NCBI GenBank assembly: GCA_019914945.1
Contig: CM034102.1
Span: 3,151,501 to 3,215,500, forward strand
Length of the DNA: 64,000 bases
Reading direction: 5' to 3'
Source: Typha latifolia
Lineage: Eukaryota > Streptophyta > Magnoliopsida > Poales > Typhaceae
The notes below the pieces were generated by a model. That model was not told the origin of the DNA. It was given only the letters and a program-made list of their open reading frames with translations, and made no database searches. Positions 11,374 through 24,900 of the stretch are shown here, piece after piece. The translations under genes and the position numbers were made by a program. Within the stretch, counting starts at the first letter, position 1. Each line of letters opens with the position of its first letter.

Positions 11374-14251
11374 ATGGGATTTCGGTCTGGTTTAGTCTCG
11401 AAAGCCAAGAGGATGTTTGCTCCATCGCCCACCAAGGACAAATCTTTGAATGGAAAAGACCCAGTTGGTGGATTTGATCTTAGGGTTAATTCTGTGGAAC
11501 ATGACCCAGATTTTGGTAATGATCTTTCCTGAACTTTTTGCCTTCTTTTATTCCATGCTTTTTGAAAAAGGAGGTTTTTTTTTTCTTTTCTTTTTGCTCA
11601 CTTTTGCTTATTTTTAAAGTAGATTTCCTCCTTTCTTTTTAAGGTCAGATATTTAAGATCTAAAGTTTTCTTGAGGTTTAGTTGGTGTACTGAGCACTGA
11701 TGTTCAAGTTTTGTATCACTAGTTGATGCTTGTGTTGTTGACTCTCGTAGGGTTTTGATGATAGGCTAATCAGTGTGCTGGTTCTGATTTGTTTCTGTTT
11801 GATGCATGACTTCAGTGATTGCTAATATAGCATTTCTGGTTGATGCTCATGTTATTGTCTCATTCAGAAATCACTTCGGTAACTGAAGGACTAAAATCTA
11901 TCTGATTTAATTTAGATACACGGTCATGGGTGATGTGTACCAAGGGGACAAATTGATGTACAGCTTTCCAAGTAGCTGTCTTTGCATTAATAGAACTTCT
12001 TCAATCTTACTGATTAGTTATTCTGGCATATGCATGTCACTATCCACGTCCAACGAAGTACTAGTTAAGTTTTGCTAAAGTAGATTTATGTAACTCAGAA
12101 GCAAGGTCTTTGAGGTTGTATACAAGATATAACATTTCTAAGCATTGGGAACCATATTGGAAGGTTTTACTCACTCATTTTTCGAGAAAAGGTGCAACAC
12201 CTTTTCTACAGCTTTGTGGAGCCACAGAACTATTGCACTTTGCAACTTCTCTTTAGCCTTTTTTTTAAGAGTTGCCTCCTTTCTATTGGGACTCCATAAT
12301 CTTGTCTCCAGTCTGTACCTTATCTTACTGCACTTAATTTTTGAGCCACTCTTTGTTACCGTATTCCATCTGCAGCATACCCACCTCTGAGATGTAAGTG
12401 CTAAATCTACATATTTCCTCTATAGTTGTATGACCGGAATTATCTTGTTTGAACCCAAGAGATAGAAAAGGGCAAGATTAATATTTAGATAAACTCTCAG
12501 TATTTTCATGTATTTGGGAAGTGATTCTAAGTGAAAATTACCAAAGAGAGGCGTGAGGGTGGGTACCTTGCATCTTCCAAGGGAATGAGGTTTCTAGGAT
12601 GTACTGAATATAAATATGCAGTACCTGAGGTTTTAGCTTAAAACTTTGAACCTTACAACCTTATGGTGTTAATGATGCATAGCTGTCATATAGTACAGAT
12701 GAGGTTTGGGCTAATGGTGCTTTCTGCATAATATGATGGAATAATGATTTAAGCCCTGTCTGATTTGTCATCAGTTCACTTCTGGTAGGATATGCAAACT
12801 TTTTGTTGGTCATTGTTAAGGCTGACTAGTTGACTTGGTGGTTCTCCCAATTGTTCACAGACATTTAATGTTTGCCGTCTTCCTATGCATTACTACACAA
12901 AGGGCGATGGAAGGTTTGAAGATGATAGATTAACTGTTGATCTAATATTGTGATACATCTGCCTCAAATATCTTTCCTTAATCGCAATTATGAGCCCCTC
13001 AACTATGACTTAATCATTGCACTCCTCCATATGTAGTGAAAATTCTGTGAGTAGTGCAAAGTAATATTGGATACTAAGTCAGTAAATCAGTATCCTTATC
13101 TGGGGCTTCCTGTAATCTCTTAACTTTGGTGCATTTTGCACTTTGCAACATTATTTCAATTTTTTACTAATATATTCCTTCCATTTTCTTTTCTTTTTAA
13201 TGCTTGCAGCAAAGTTTGTTAAAGTACTGCATTTTTAAGTTTATTTATCCTCCAATTTTCTTAAGAGCACATTATGACAGGAACATTTCTTACTGCAGTT
13301 TTATTTGCATTTTCCTTCTCTTTTCAGAAGCTTCAAAATAGGTATTTTGGTTGGTTATTGCTGCTACTAGATATGAGATACCATGCTGTGACAGATTTAA
13401 AATTGTCCAAGGTTTGTAGATTTCATCACAATTATACTGTGTGAGACAAATGGGCCTCAAGTGAAATACCCATGCAATTTTCTTGATTGTTGCAATTAAT
13501 CTTGCTCAGTGATTGTTGATCAAATAAGAAGATGCATTTCATTTCTGACCCGTTTTTTCTCAAAAAAGAAAATCCTTCCAACTGATGGAAGATTAATCTG
13601 TGACACAGCAGGGAATGCAGAGGAAATCTTCTTTGACTCATGGGCATGGTTAGACTCCGACTGTGAGGATGATTTCTTCAGTGTTAATGGAGGTAGTAAA
13701 AATAACTATACCTGCAGTTCTGTACATTTTCGCAATTTCCAACAGGATGATTTCTTTGTCCATATCTTTCAATTTCTATGTATATATGATCTGTTCTTTT
13801 CCTTCTTTTTTCAGATTTTACTCCCTCTCGGGGCAGCACTCCAGATTATCAGAGAAGAGCACCTGCAGTAAACACCGTCATTTTTACTGACAGATTATCA
13901 GACACTAAATCTGAACCTTCTCCAACCAGCCGGAGAAAACTGGCTGACCTTTTCCAGGAAAAACTGCAAGATGAAAAGACAGTCAGTGAGCAAACTGCTG
14001 TTGAAGATAAATTGGACATCAACATGAAGCCTATCAAATACAATCTTAACGGCAACCAGACCCTGAAACTGGTAGATGTAACTCCCTCCAAGTCTGAAGG
14101 TAGTTCTGTTGAGGCGACTCCAGGTAGTTATCCGAAGAAAAACAAAGGAAAGACAGGAAATGCAGCACGCTGTTGCTTTCCGAGCTTGGTTCGGACATTT
14201 ATTGCTGATGAGAGGAGGCAGAAGATGAGCCCTGATCCCTGCGCTGCCTAA
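11374..14251 (+). CDS. At3g27210-like protein of unknown function
   Basis: Three exons (11374-11515, 13612-13692, 13815-14251) give 219 residues. The identifying block is FFDSWAWLDSDCEDDFFSVN, which splices into GDFTPSRGSTPD, as in the plant 'uncharacterized protein At3g27210' family. Further matches are SPTSRRKLADLFQEK, RCCFPSLVRTF and a basic ADERRQKMSP near the end. The second exon was set by phase: G|GG AAT follows a CAG at 13609-13611 and produces DFGNAEEIFFDS. Many homologues begin with MGSC, an N-myristoylation type start. Here the only suitable start gives MGFRSGL, so lipidation is uncertain. It contains no known enzymatic domain and looks largely disordered. An additional short upstream exon cannot be excluded. 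Confidence 0.82.
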
Positions 14252-14709
14252 TGATTCTTATCATCTCGGTCTTCCCAACGGAACTACTTAATCTATCTAT
14301 GTGTTCATAAATGGAAGGCTATGGATGGGATGCAAGTCTCCAATGGTGGATATATGTATAAACAATACAGAATACCATTTTTTCGTATCATGATAAGAGT
14401 GCATATCTTGCTTATTTTATACTATGTTTAGTGTAAATGTCATGGACTATGTACAGTATATATATATTTCTAATGACAATACAGTTAACTTTTGTCTGTC
14501 TGAAGAGTTTTCCAAGCTGAAGGGAAGTTACAAAGATGTTTCTTTTTTATTCTCTCTCTCTCTCTTTTTTACTGATTGAGTACTAGATGTTGAGCTTAAT
14601 TAACGAATTCGAGGTCGAAGTATATAGCTCGAGTTCATAAATGGAAATCGTATGCCTCGTTGCTTTATCCATTGGGTCTTGGTGGAGGCGTACACATAAG
14701 AGCCATTGA

Positions 14710-14731
14710 CACGTGTGAGGTTGTCCACGTG
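14710..14731 (+). promoter_or_regulatory. Pair of G-box/ABRE-like CACGTG sites
   Basis: CACGTG lies at 14710-14715 and again at 14726-14731, 16 bases apart, and a further ACACGT-containing stretch follows near 14843. G-boxes are targets of bZIP and bHLH factors, including ABA-response factors. They lie about 1.07 kb upstream of the lipase and 460 bases downstream of the previous gene, so which gene they serve is an inference. Confidence 0.4.
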
Positions 14732-15088
14732 TCTCCGAGCTTCTTGTTGCCTCCTTGTGGTGATGTCATTCCGTTATCAAATTTGATCTCCAGAAATTCT
14801 CTGGATAACGGTGAGATGTGTTTTCGGGCCCCACACAACTGGATACACGTCTCCACATCCCAAAGCGTGTGTATAAACTATGAACTGTCTCTCGTATTTA
14901 TGCACGTAAATCTAATAATAGTCTTTGTAGGGAAACCATGTTGGAATCGAATGGGAAACCGTTGGCAAGTTATGATTCATTCACCCTTTTTAATTATATC
15001 CGTGTGAACGCTGCTTTTTTAGCCAGAAAGGAACAGAGCATTAAGATGCGGTGGTGAGCATCATTATGAATGTTACATCCATGATGGG

Positions 15089-15128
15089 ATAAGAGCAGAG
15101 CAGAACAGAGCAGAGCAGAGCAGAGCAG
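15089..15128 (+). repeat. Short AGCAG pentanucleotide repeat
   Basis: About eight units of GAGCA/GAACA form an imperfect pentanucleotide microsatellite in the lipase upstream region. Confidence 0.75.
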
Positions 15129-15796
15129 TTCATGCATGAGGACAAGTATTACCATAAGAGTATGTAATATACATGGATAGTACCACAAAAGTACTAGTCG
15201 AAGCTATCTTATGGGGAAGAATTAATCGTGTTTTGAGAATAACATAGATAGTTCTAAATGGATTATAACTTTTGCACCCTTAGCTTTGAATGGAAAAAAA
15301 AAAACAATCTAAAGATGAAGAAGAACTTAAGAAGTTGAAATTGAACCAAACTGCTGGAGATAAAGGTAGTGTAAGTTGCCCATTGTATTACTCTGGGGGT
15401 AAATGACAAACATGCACATAAATACATATATTTTTCTAATCTGAAGTCTGAGCGATCTCACATGTCGTTTCCCTCTCATAATTCAGTGCCCCCACCCCCA
15501 TATTCCTCGTTTCCCAACGTGTCATGCACCACCAAAAAAAAAGAAGAAAAGAGAAGGGAAAAAAGCTCCCCACTCCGGGTGTCATCACAGCAGAATCAAA
15601 AAGGCCCACACTTTAAGGCAGAGATTTGGGTCAGTTATCTATCACATACACAGACACACAACTATGAGCTATACACCAATCCCTTCTTGCTTTCACACTC
15701 TCTGCTCTTATTCCCTCCTCTTTCTCTCCTTTAAATAGCCCCTCCTCTTTAACTTCTTCTACTCCTACTACTACTACCACTGCTATCCACCTCAAC

Positions 15797-18396
15797 ATGG
15801 CCTCCCATACCTTCGGATGGGCTACGCTTTCCACTCTCCTCCTCATTGCCTTCTTCATGCAGCCGATCCCCGCCGCTCGCCTCGTAAACCGCGCGCCGGC
15901 GGACGGGAGCTGCGCCTTGATGGTGATCCCCAGCGGCTACAAGTGCGAAGAGCATGAGGTGATTGATATATACTTTGATACCTCTCTAACTTTACCTTTC
16001 ATGCAACTGCTACATTATCATCATTCATGGAACCTTTTTTCTTTTTTCTTTTTTTCTTTTTTATAGGTGACAACTCAAGATGGTTATATCTTGAGCATGC
16101 AAAGAATCCCCGAGGGGCGAGAAGGGGGCGGCGGCGGAGGTGGCCGGCGGCAGCCTGTGCTTCTGCAACATGGGGTGCTCATGGTATGCTATATCATCAA
16201 TGTACTCTAGATCCTCTACAACCTAGGTTATTGAAACTTCCTACATAAATTCAAGTAACAAACACTTTGCGTTGATTATGGAATCATAAATTCACATACA
16301 TGGCATACTGGAAAAACTTTGCCAACCTCTCTGCAAGAGAACAAACCTAGTAACTATGAATCGATCTAAGTGTGCATGGATAATATTAGATAATTCTAAA
16401 TAACTTACACAGGATGTAACATTAATGGAGATGACATGTGAAACCTGATCATCTAAATGAAAATAAAAGGCCGTTTCATTTATTGCTCAAGAGACTAACG
16501 TATTGGCTATTTTTAAATGAACATATACTTCCAGTTATTTTTTTTTTCTTAACCATGACAACATCTCAGCAGTACAGACTTAGTTATACAAAATAATAAT
16601 AATAATAATAATAACAAACAGAATTCCACTTATAGGTGAGCTACATAATCTTTGCAGGATGGCATGACATGGATACTAAACTCTCCAGATGAATCACTAG
16701 CATTCGTCTTAGCTGACAGTGGGTTCGACGTTTGGATAGCCAATACGAGGGGGACACGTTGGAGTAGCCGCCACGTGTCGCTGGATCCATCCAGTAGAGT
16801 ACGTTACGTAACCTAAATTTTCCAACTTGTTTTGCATCAAATGTGAGTGTTATAGCTAGCATTCTGCTAATTATACACAGTGCTAACTCTTTTTGAGCAG
16901 AGCTATTGGGATTGGTCTTGGGATGAACTGGTCACTAATGATCTTCCTGCTACGGTTGACTTTGTATATAGTCAAACTGGACAGAAGTTGCACTATGTTG
17001 GCCATTCCCTGGTAAAGAAGAAAAAAACAGATTTTAATTTATTGAGTCTCCTCAATGAATCATTCATATATGTTCAAGTTACTTCTAATTATCTTCCAAT
17101 GAGGAGGTTTTTCTTTTTTCCACAAATAAAATGGAAAAATAGGATTTTTCTTCTACTATGATAATGTATAGCATTAAATAGATTTCAAAAAATTTCAAAT
17201 ATAAGTTTGATTTTAATCATGATTATAACAAATAGAATGATAATTTAAGAAAGTATAATGATTTTGATAACAATTATGGTATCTTAATGTAGTGATTATT
17301 ATAATACATTGATAGTCTTCAGTGGCGATTATGTAAACATCGCTAATTTTTTTTTAATGAGGTATTAAATGTTGGAGTTGGCTATTGGTGTTTGCAGGGG
17401 ACTCTGGTAGCTCTGGCATCCTTCTCTGAAGGCAAGTTAGTTGACAAGCTTAAATCTGCTGCACTCCTAAGCCCAGTAGCCTATCTGACTCATATGACTA
17501 CTCCAATTGGCATTCTCTGTGCTAAAGCTTTTGTTGGAGAAGTATGAATTAATTGCAGCCTGATGCTCTGTTTTTTTTAACTTAAATTATCTTGTTCTTA
17601 CCTTGTTTTCTATGAGCTTAAACAGATAATAACCAATTGGCTTGGAGTGTCTGAATTCAACCCCAAAGTGTATGTATGACATTACTAATCTATCACATTG
17701 ATGTCATCCATGCTTATTTCTATTTTCGCAAACAGGGCGGCTGTAGTAAACTTTCTGAAGGCACTTTGCCGTGACCCAGGATTGGATTGTTATGATCTAA
17801 TGAGATCTTTTACAGGTAAAAGATTAGTTCTCTCTCTCTCTCTTTTGTGGTTTGTTCACACATGAAGTTTGATCTTAATATCATATTATTTGATGATATT
17901 TATTAGGAAACAATTGTTGCCTTAATGCCTCAACAGTTGAGCTCTTCCTCAAATATGAACCACAGCCTACATCAACAAAGACGATGATTCATTTGGCTCA
18001 GAGTAAGCATCAAACATTAACGTTATTGTCTTTATATGCATAAATATGTCATGTTTTCTCCTGTCAAATTTCACAGCATTCCGAGATGGAGTGCTGACGA
18101 AGTACAACTACGAGAGGAAAGACTTGAACGTGGAGAACTACGGGCAGAGCACACCACCAGTATATAACATGTCGAACATTCCCAATGACCTGCCGTTGTT
18201 CCTCAGCTACGGCGGCGAAGACTCCCTCTCCGACGTCCGAGACGTCGAGCTGCTGCTTGATGATCTCAAGTTCCATGACGGCGATAAGCTGACGGTTCAG
18301 TTTGTGAAGGACTACGCGCACGCCGACTTCGTCATGGGGATCTCCGCGAAGCAGATCGTCTACGAAGCCGTGGTCGCGTTCTTCGGCCGCAACTAA
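15797..18396 (+). CDS. LIP2: Triacylglycerol lipase 2-like acid lipase (LIP2/MPL1 type)
   Basis: Nine exons read 15797-15958, 16067-16183, 16658-16798, 16901-17011, 17398-17541, 17626-17669, 17736-17815, 17907-18002 and 18077-18396, giving 404 residues. The protein is an alpha/beta hydrolase of the gastric/lysosomal acid lipase family. Residues 1-27 form a signal peptide ending near PIPAA, so it enters the secretory pathway. The nucleophile serine lies in GHSLG, split across exons 4 and 5. The acid is in YGGEDSLSD, the histidine is in VKDYAHADF, and LLQHGVLM supplies the oxyanion region. The block from [11 protein letters not shown] to MIHLAQ matches Arabidopsis LIP2/MPL1, an aphid-induced lipase. 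Exon 2 contains a glycine run ([10 protein letters not shown]) not expected in the family. The exact acceptor of exon 7 was chosen by phase. All introns are GT-AG. Confidence 0.93.
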
Positions 18397-18993
18397 GAAC
18401 TACTGCAAGTCCGCAAGAGCTAAGGAAGAGAAGGATGTGAATGTTTGTGTACAAGAATATAACTTTGAATGTTGTAATGCAATAACAATGATATGTAAAC
18501 AAAAGCATCTTCAATGGAAGTAAGTTTGTGTGACATTATGGTTAAATAAATAAATATATATATAAATAATTAAAATGTTCTTCTTTTCTTCAAATTTAGA
18601 GTGCCAAATATATATCACTAATTGTTTTACAGAAAATTAAACAAGATTTGCTTTTGATTTTAAGAAATTTTATGAGGGCAAAGTAGTGCTTTTAAAAAAA
18701 TATATAATTTAAGTTTAGTTTTAATCCGAATTAATTAGTCATGTCTAATATCAAAATGGTAATTATGATATTTTTAAAGAATATAGCAATAATTGTGATA
18801 TTTAAAAGCTTTTTGAAATGGTGTCAATTCATTTCTATGTATTTGAAGCATTACTGTACGGCGAATAACCAACAAAACGAACTAAATCTTTGTCACTTTA
18901 TTCGCCAATCTCCAAACAAGACCGATAACCGCCCTCTTCACCAATCTTTATTTATTCTGCTTTGAGTTCTCACTTTCGAATAGAACGAGAGCG
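18397..18993. other. Spacer between the lipase and uridine kinase-like genes
   Basis: AT-rich 3' flank of the lipase followed by the short promoter and leader of the next gene, in tandem orientation. No other feature is visible. Confidence 0.5.
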
Positions 18994-21900
18994 ATGGAAG
19001 ACGCCATGGAGGCCGCTGCCGGCGCCCACTTCAGTGGCCTCCTTCCCTCGTCCCCTTCCTCTCCTTCCTCCGCCGACGTCGATTCTTCGATGCAACACTT
19101 CGTCATCGGTATCCTTGAAAAAAAAAGAAAAAAAAATTCGATCCTTTTTGTTTGCTTGTTTCTTGTTCTTGCTATTTCATTGTTTCGCGATTTCGGTTCT
19201 TTGTTTCTTATCTCGATGGTTCTTTTGTAGGGGTTTCGGGGGGTACGGCTTCTGGGAAGACGACGGTTTGTGATAGGATCATCCAGCAGCTTCATGATCA
19301 TCGCGTTGTTCTTGTTAGCCAGGTAAAAGGAGCGATTTTATGATCTAAGTAGCTCGAATTTAGACTTAGTTTGAGATGGCATTGCTCGTCGATTTTGTCC
19401 TTTGACCTTGTTACTTGGCAGGATTCGTTCTACCGTGGACTGACGGCTGAAGAATCTGAGCGTGCCCATGATTACAATTTTGACCATCCTGGTACTTCTT
19501 ATCTCATCGTCTCTTGTGGTAGATTTCAATTTTGAAGAGATGATCTTCAACTGGATTATTTGTTCTATTTCTTCAGGATGCTCTGTGTATATTAACCTCT
19601 TAAGACTTTTCTTTCTCCTAGATGCTTTTGATACTGAACAACTTCTAGAGTGCATGGGCAAGCTCAAGGCTGGGCAATCTGTCAATGTTCCTATCTATGA
19701 TTTTAAGAACCACAAGCGGTGCTCTGATAGTTTCCGAAAGGTACTTCTTGATGCACACAGTCTAAACATTCTATCACTATGTAAAGGTGGCAACAAAATT
19801 CTTCTCATTTCCCCCTTACTGTTACACAAGTTAACAGGGATAAAGAGAACCTTGTTCTCCAAGAGACTATGAAATACAATTTTCTTGTCACATATTTAAT
19901 ATTTCCAGGGGAGTAAGTAAGTTAGCTACTTAAATTAATTACTGTAGTAAAAATTTGCATAAAGTGCATGTACTTTGATCTTTTTTTTTCTTTTTTTTTT
20001 TTCTGGAAGGAACTTAAAATTTATAGGTAGTTAGGTACCTCCATCTTCTTTCTGCAGAGGATGTGATTTCAATCATATGATGCTCTGTATTTGTATTGGC
20101 TTCAAACTCCAGAAGATTTATTTTGCCTGTATTAGATGTAGCAAGATGGTAGAGGAGTGATCAATAGTGTAATATGTAATGAAGTAGTCAAAAAGGCGTT
20201 GCATGAGAACTAGCTTGCCGATCAACCATCTGATTTGGTTACATGAGGAAAGGAAGATACTAGGATAGTTATTGAGAAAAGCAGTGGGAGTAAATACAAT
20301 TGGACATTTGTTTTGACAACATGCATCTACTTTTGCATAGAAGGTAATGACTAGTTGCATTGGTTCTTCTATCCTGTAATATTTTTCGTTTTATTGATCA
20401 ATTCTTATTTCAATTTTACTCGAAGTTCTTGGTTTATGCTTCTTAGCTCTGCATATTTAGTTTATTAGCTTCATTCAATAACTCAACCCTAGCCCCCCTC
20501 CTCCCATCTGATTGGAGGTATTGGTCTCCTCTCTAGATTGATTCTTATCGTCTACTCTCAAATTCTCTAACAACAAGATGCTTCTTTTCAAAATTCAATC
20601 TTAAACATGAATGACCTTAGTTGTTGACAGAGGCGTGGAATCACGTATCAGGGCAACGAACAGGAACTTGGAGAAGGTTAAGGTATACTGGGAAAGATCA
20701 ATTAGATGTGCGCTTTTTCTCGTCACCGAAATCTGTTGCAATGTAGAGGATGTATCTTGATAGGCGATATAATTAATAATTCATTCACATCTTGATGTAT
20801 CTCATAAAATTTTACTAGTGGACATCGTATTTGATTGGGGCCATCACACTATAGTGATGTCTGCATTGCCGACAGAGAGGTGGCGAATGGTTGCATTGGG
20901 GGCCTTAGTCTAATCTTATTCATCGTGAGTGCTTGGCAAAGAATCGATGAAGGAACCGAAAGAATGAAGCAGAGACTGATCACGTTAAAACTTAATCTGA
21001 AGTTCGTGTAGGTACTCATTCAGCATTGATTCTTCTATTTTGCAATATTTTTCATTTTATTGATCAGCTCTTATTTCATATTTACTCAAAGTTGTTGGTT
21101 TGTACTTCTTATCGTTCACCAATCCAAACCCTCGAGGGGAAAGCGAAAGAGGGTTCAACATCCATTCTGCAACATTTTTCACTTTACTGACTGGTTCTTA
21201 TTTCACATATTACTCGAAGTTCTTAGTTTATATTTCTTAGCTCTGTATATTTAGCATATAAAATTCATTCACTAATCCAACCCCCTGTGGGGAACTGAAG
21301 CAAGAGCAATGAGCAATGTCTAATTGCACTGATTCTTCTATCCTACAACATTTTTCGTTTTATTGATCGATTCTTATTTCACATTTTACTCGAATTTCTT
21401 AGTTTATGCTTCTTAGCTGCATATTTAGCATATCATCTTTGTTCAATAATCCAAACTCCCCCTATGACGAGTAGCGAAGCAGCGCCATCAGCTTCTTTCC
21501 CCATGTTTTGCTATGGTCACATGAAGAAATCTACATTGCTGATAAGTTGTTATTCAGAAAGGAATGTTATTTGTTGGAAGTTTTTAAATGAATTACAGCT
21601 ATATTAATTCTTGGTATTCTGTTATGAAGTCCTCTGCTCCTCTTGATGCACACTAAGTTTCTTTTCCTTTAGGTCAATGCATCAGATGTCATTATTTTGG
21701 AGGGAATTTTAGTCTTCCATGATCAAAGGATACGTGATTTGATGGACATGAAAATTTTTGTCGATGCAGGTCCCACTCTTGTTCTTTTACTTTGTTACAT
21801 TATAAAATTCAGATTTTCAGCATCTACTTGCTCAGTTACGCACTTAATTAAAGTTACAGACTTAGGTTATTTGTTACTTGAATATGCTTACTAAAGCCAT

Positions 21901-24900
21901 CTTGCTAAACTGCAATATGAACTAAGAAAATCACAATATTTTAGTCATATGTGGATGAATTTGTGATTTTACGATGAAATTAGTTCCAAACACCAAAACT
22001 TGCCTTCAGCATTCCTCATCTAGATACTTATAGGTCTTGGGAAGAATTAAAGTTTTGATCCAACTATAAATTGCTTAACCTCATAATGATGATTGGTGTT
22101 CTTTATTTTGCTGGTTTATTACCATTTTTTAATGTGCCAATGTTGTTTTATCTAGAATAGTACTATATTTTGAAAAGGGTCTTTGCATATATTAATATTC
22201 TATCTATTGAAAAGGGTCTACATGTAAGAGTCATCTTAATGGCCTCTGTAGTCTTGAGAGTTATACAAACTTTCTTCCAGTCGATCTCAAGGAAGCAATC
22301 AAATACTACATTGAGAACCACTCAAATTCTTATTCTATTAAAGGTTGTTCTCTGGAGGGATCTAGGTACCACCCTTCACTGGGCATACTCTTCTTTACAA
22401 AAGTTCTCAGTCCTCTTCCAAGAGAGATTGATGGCAATTTGCTTGAAACAGCTGTATGCTTGATGCTGTTGAAAGCTCATGTGCCTGTGAACAATGTCTT
22501 GAGTCTGAATGCATTGAGACTGATGTCTCGATTCCTCTTTTCCAAAATCGTACTTACTCAGCTTTCGTTCTGTTATGCTGATTGCGATCAGTTGCACATT
22601 AAAGACAACTGACCTACAACAATTTTAAATTTGAATTTAGATGCTTATTGCCTTAAGACATTTACTAGTCCTGGTAAAAGAAGTCATTCTATTTTTTTTT
22701 CTTCAGATTCTCATTTCTGTCATTTGTCCTTTCAGATGCAGATGTTAGACTCACTCGAAGAATAAGACGTGACACAGTTGAAAGAGGAAGAGATGTAGAT
22801 TCAGTGCTTGAACAAGTATACAATTTTTATACTTTAAATTGCTTTAAGGTTTTCTGCAAATCATTACATGCATTTTTTTACTTGTTGCAAACTACCTCCT
22901 CATTTTGACATATTTGCAATTGGATTCCTCCTTTTTTGGTTATTTTTATAAAAACTACCTCCCCTTTTTTATAGGATTATTCTTAGTACATTTTATGTTG
23001 TGATTAAATTGCCCTTGTTTTCCCTCCCCATATCCCACATTGCAACAACATGACCTAAAAAGGTCATCTTAATCAATATAATGAGAATATTCATATTCCT
23101 TCTGAATGAACCAAATATGATGCTGCAGATATAAATCTAGTCTAGAAGAGGATCTTTTTTTTTTCTTAAATAAGAGATGAAAGTAGGTGCCAATATTGAG
23201 AAAAAAGCTTGCTAACATGGAAATTTGTATATCATTGGCTTGTACTTTCTTTATGAGAAAACTTTTGTTAGGTCATATATTAAATACCTAAATAGACAGT
23301 TATATACTCATAAGTCATATCTACACAGATATCATACACATTCTGAAAATTCAGATGCGCATGAAACAGTGTACATTGGTTGTCATCCCACAAGTATTAT
23401 TTATTTATTTCGATAGAAGTGTCCTTGTTAGCTAATTTTGTATAATATATTTGCTATCAACTTTGCTGCCTTCATTATTGTCTTGTTTTCATTAAGTTGC
23501 TACTTCATGTTACACATCTCTTATTCTCTAACTTCAATCCTTCTCACTTTCTTTGGATAACATGTGGTTATCTTAATAAATACGAATACGTAATCATGAG
23601 AATTCCTTGTCTCAATATGAGGTGATCTGTTCCAAACTGCATGGCAATAAGTTCTATTTTAGACTCCATGTCATTGTAATTGCATTTGAAAAAGTATGCG
23701 TCATGTTCTCTCTTACTCTAGTGGAAGGTACACTAATCTCCTTCAAACAACTGACTATGAACCTTGACATCGAATTTCTTGGAACCTTGAGCTAGGATAT
23801 TTTTCTTAGATGGCTTCTTATATAGAGTTACATAAAAATGATAATGCATGATTGAAAGGTTGGAAGCATTTATTGTTGATCTTGAAATGTAAACATGATT
23901 ACATAATTACAATACGCTATTTATGCTATGCCGCCCTGTCTTCTCATTTGCGACTGTCTATGTCTGTGTATTTGTGTAATATCCTTCTTAGGATTTGATA
24001 CATTACGTTGGCTATGTGCAGTACGGTAGGTTTGTCAAGCCTGCCTTTGATGATTTTGTTCTGCCATCAAAAAAATATGCTGATGTTATCATACCACGGG
24101 GAGGCGAAAATCATGTTGCAATTGACTTAATTGTGCAACATATTCGAACAAAGCTTGGTCAGCATGACTTGTGCAAAACATATCCCAATGTATATGTAAT
24201 TCAATCAACTCTCCAGGTACTTGTTTTTGATGAATTGCTTCTTACATACAGATAATAACCATATAAAAGGAGAGCCTAGTTCTTCATACCATGCTATGCC
24301 CAAATATTGGACCTCATGATAAATTAATACTTCTAAAGGTGCATGTCCACAGATACGGGGAATGCATACACTTATTCGTGATAGGGGTGTGACTATCAGC
24401 GACTTTGTCTTCTATTCTGATCGACTTATCAGGCTGGTAATTTTATCCCTTCATAATACTTCTTCCTTGTATTCTTTGTTAATGATGAAGTAAATGCATC
24501 TTAGATTTGTCAACAACTAAATATAGTTGTTTGCTTCAATAGTCAATACAATTACTAAGTAATGTAAACAATGTCATGCCAGGTAGTAGAGCATGGTCTT
24601 GGGCATTTACCATTTACAGAGAAGCAGATTTTTACTCCAACAGGTACATCGAAAAGAGAGCGTGTTCCTCGATTCCCCCACTGTTTCTTATCCTGATAAG
24701 ATATTGCAAATGCAATGCTGTGGATACTCTATTTGCATATTCAATATGATAGATATTCCATAAGTTCATGTTATTTCTACATAGAGTGAGAACTCAGTCA
24801 GTTTAATCATCTCTCTCATCAAATCATTATGTTGTTATTGATTTTGACTCTCACTTGAAGAGATTCCACATTGTACACTAGAAAATCCACACCTATCTCA

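Larger units (their letters stand above)
14252..15796. other. Spacer and promoter of the lipase gene
   Basis: This contains two perfect G-boxes, a short AGCAG repeat, and a TATA-like TTTAAATAG at 15730-15738 about 60 bases before the lipase start. A pyrimidine-rich leader follows. No gene is supported in it. Confidence 0.5.
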
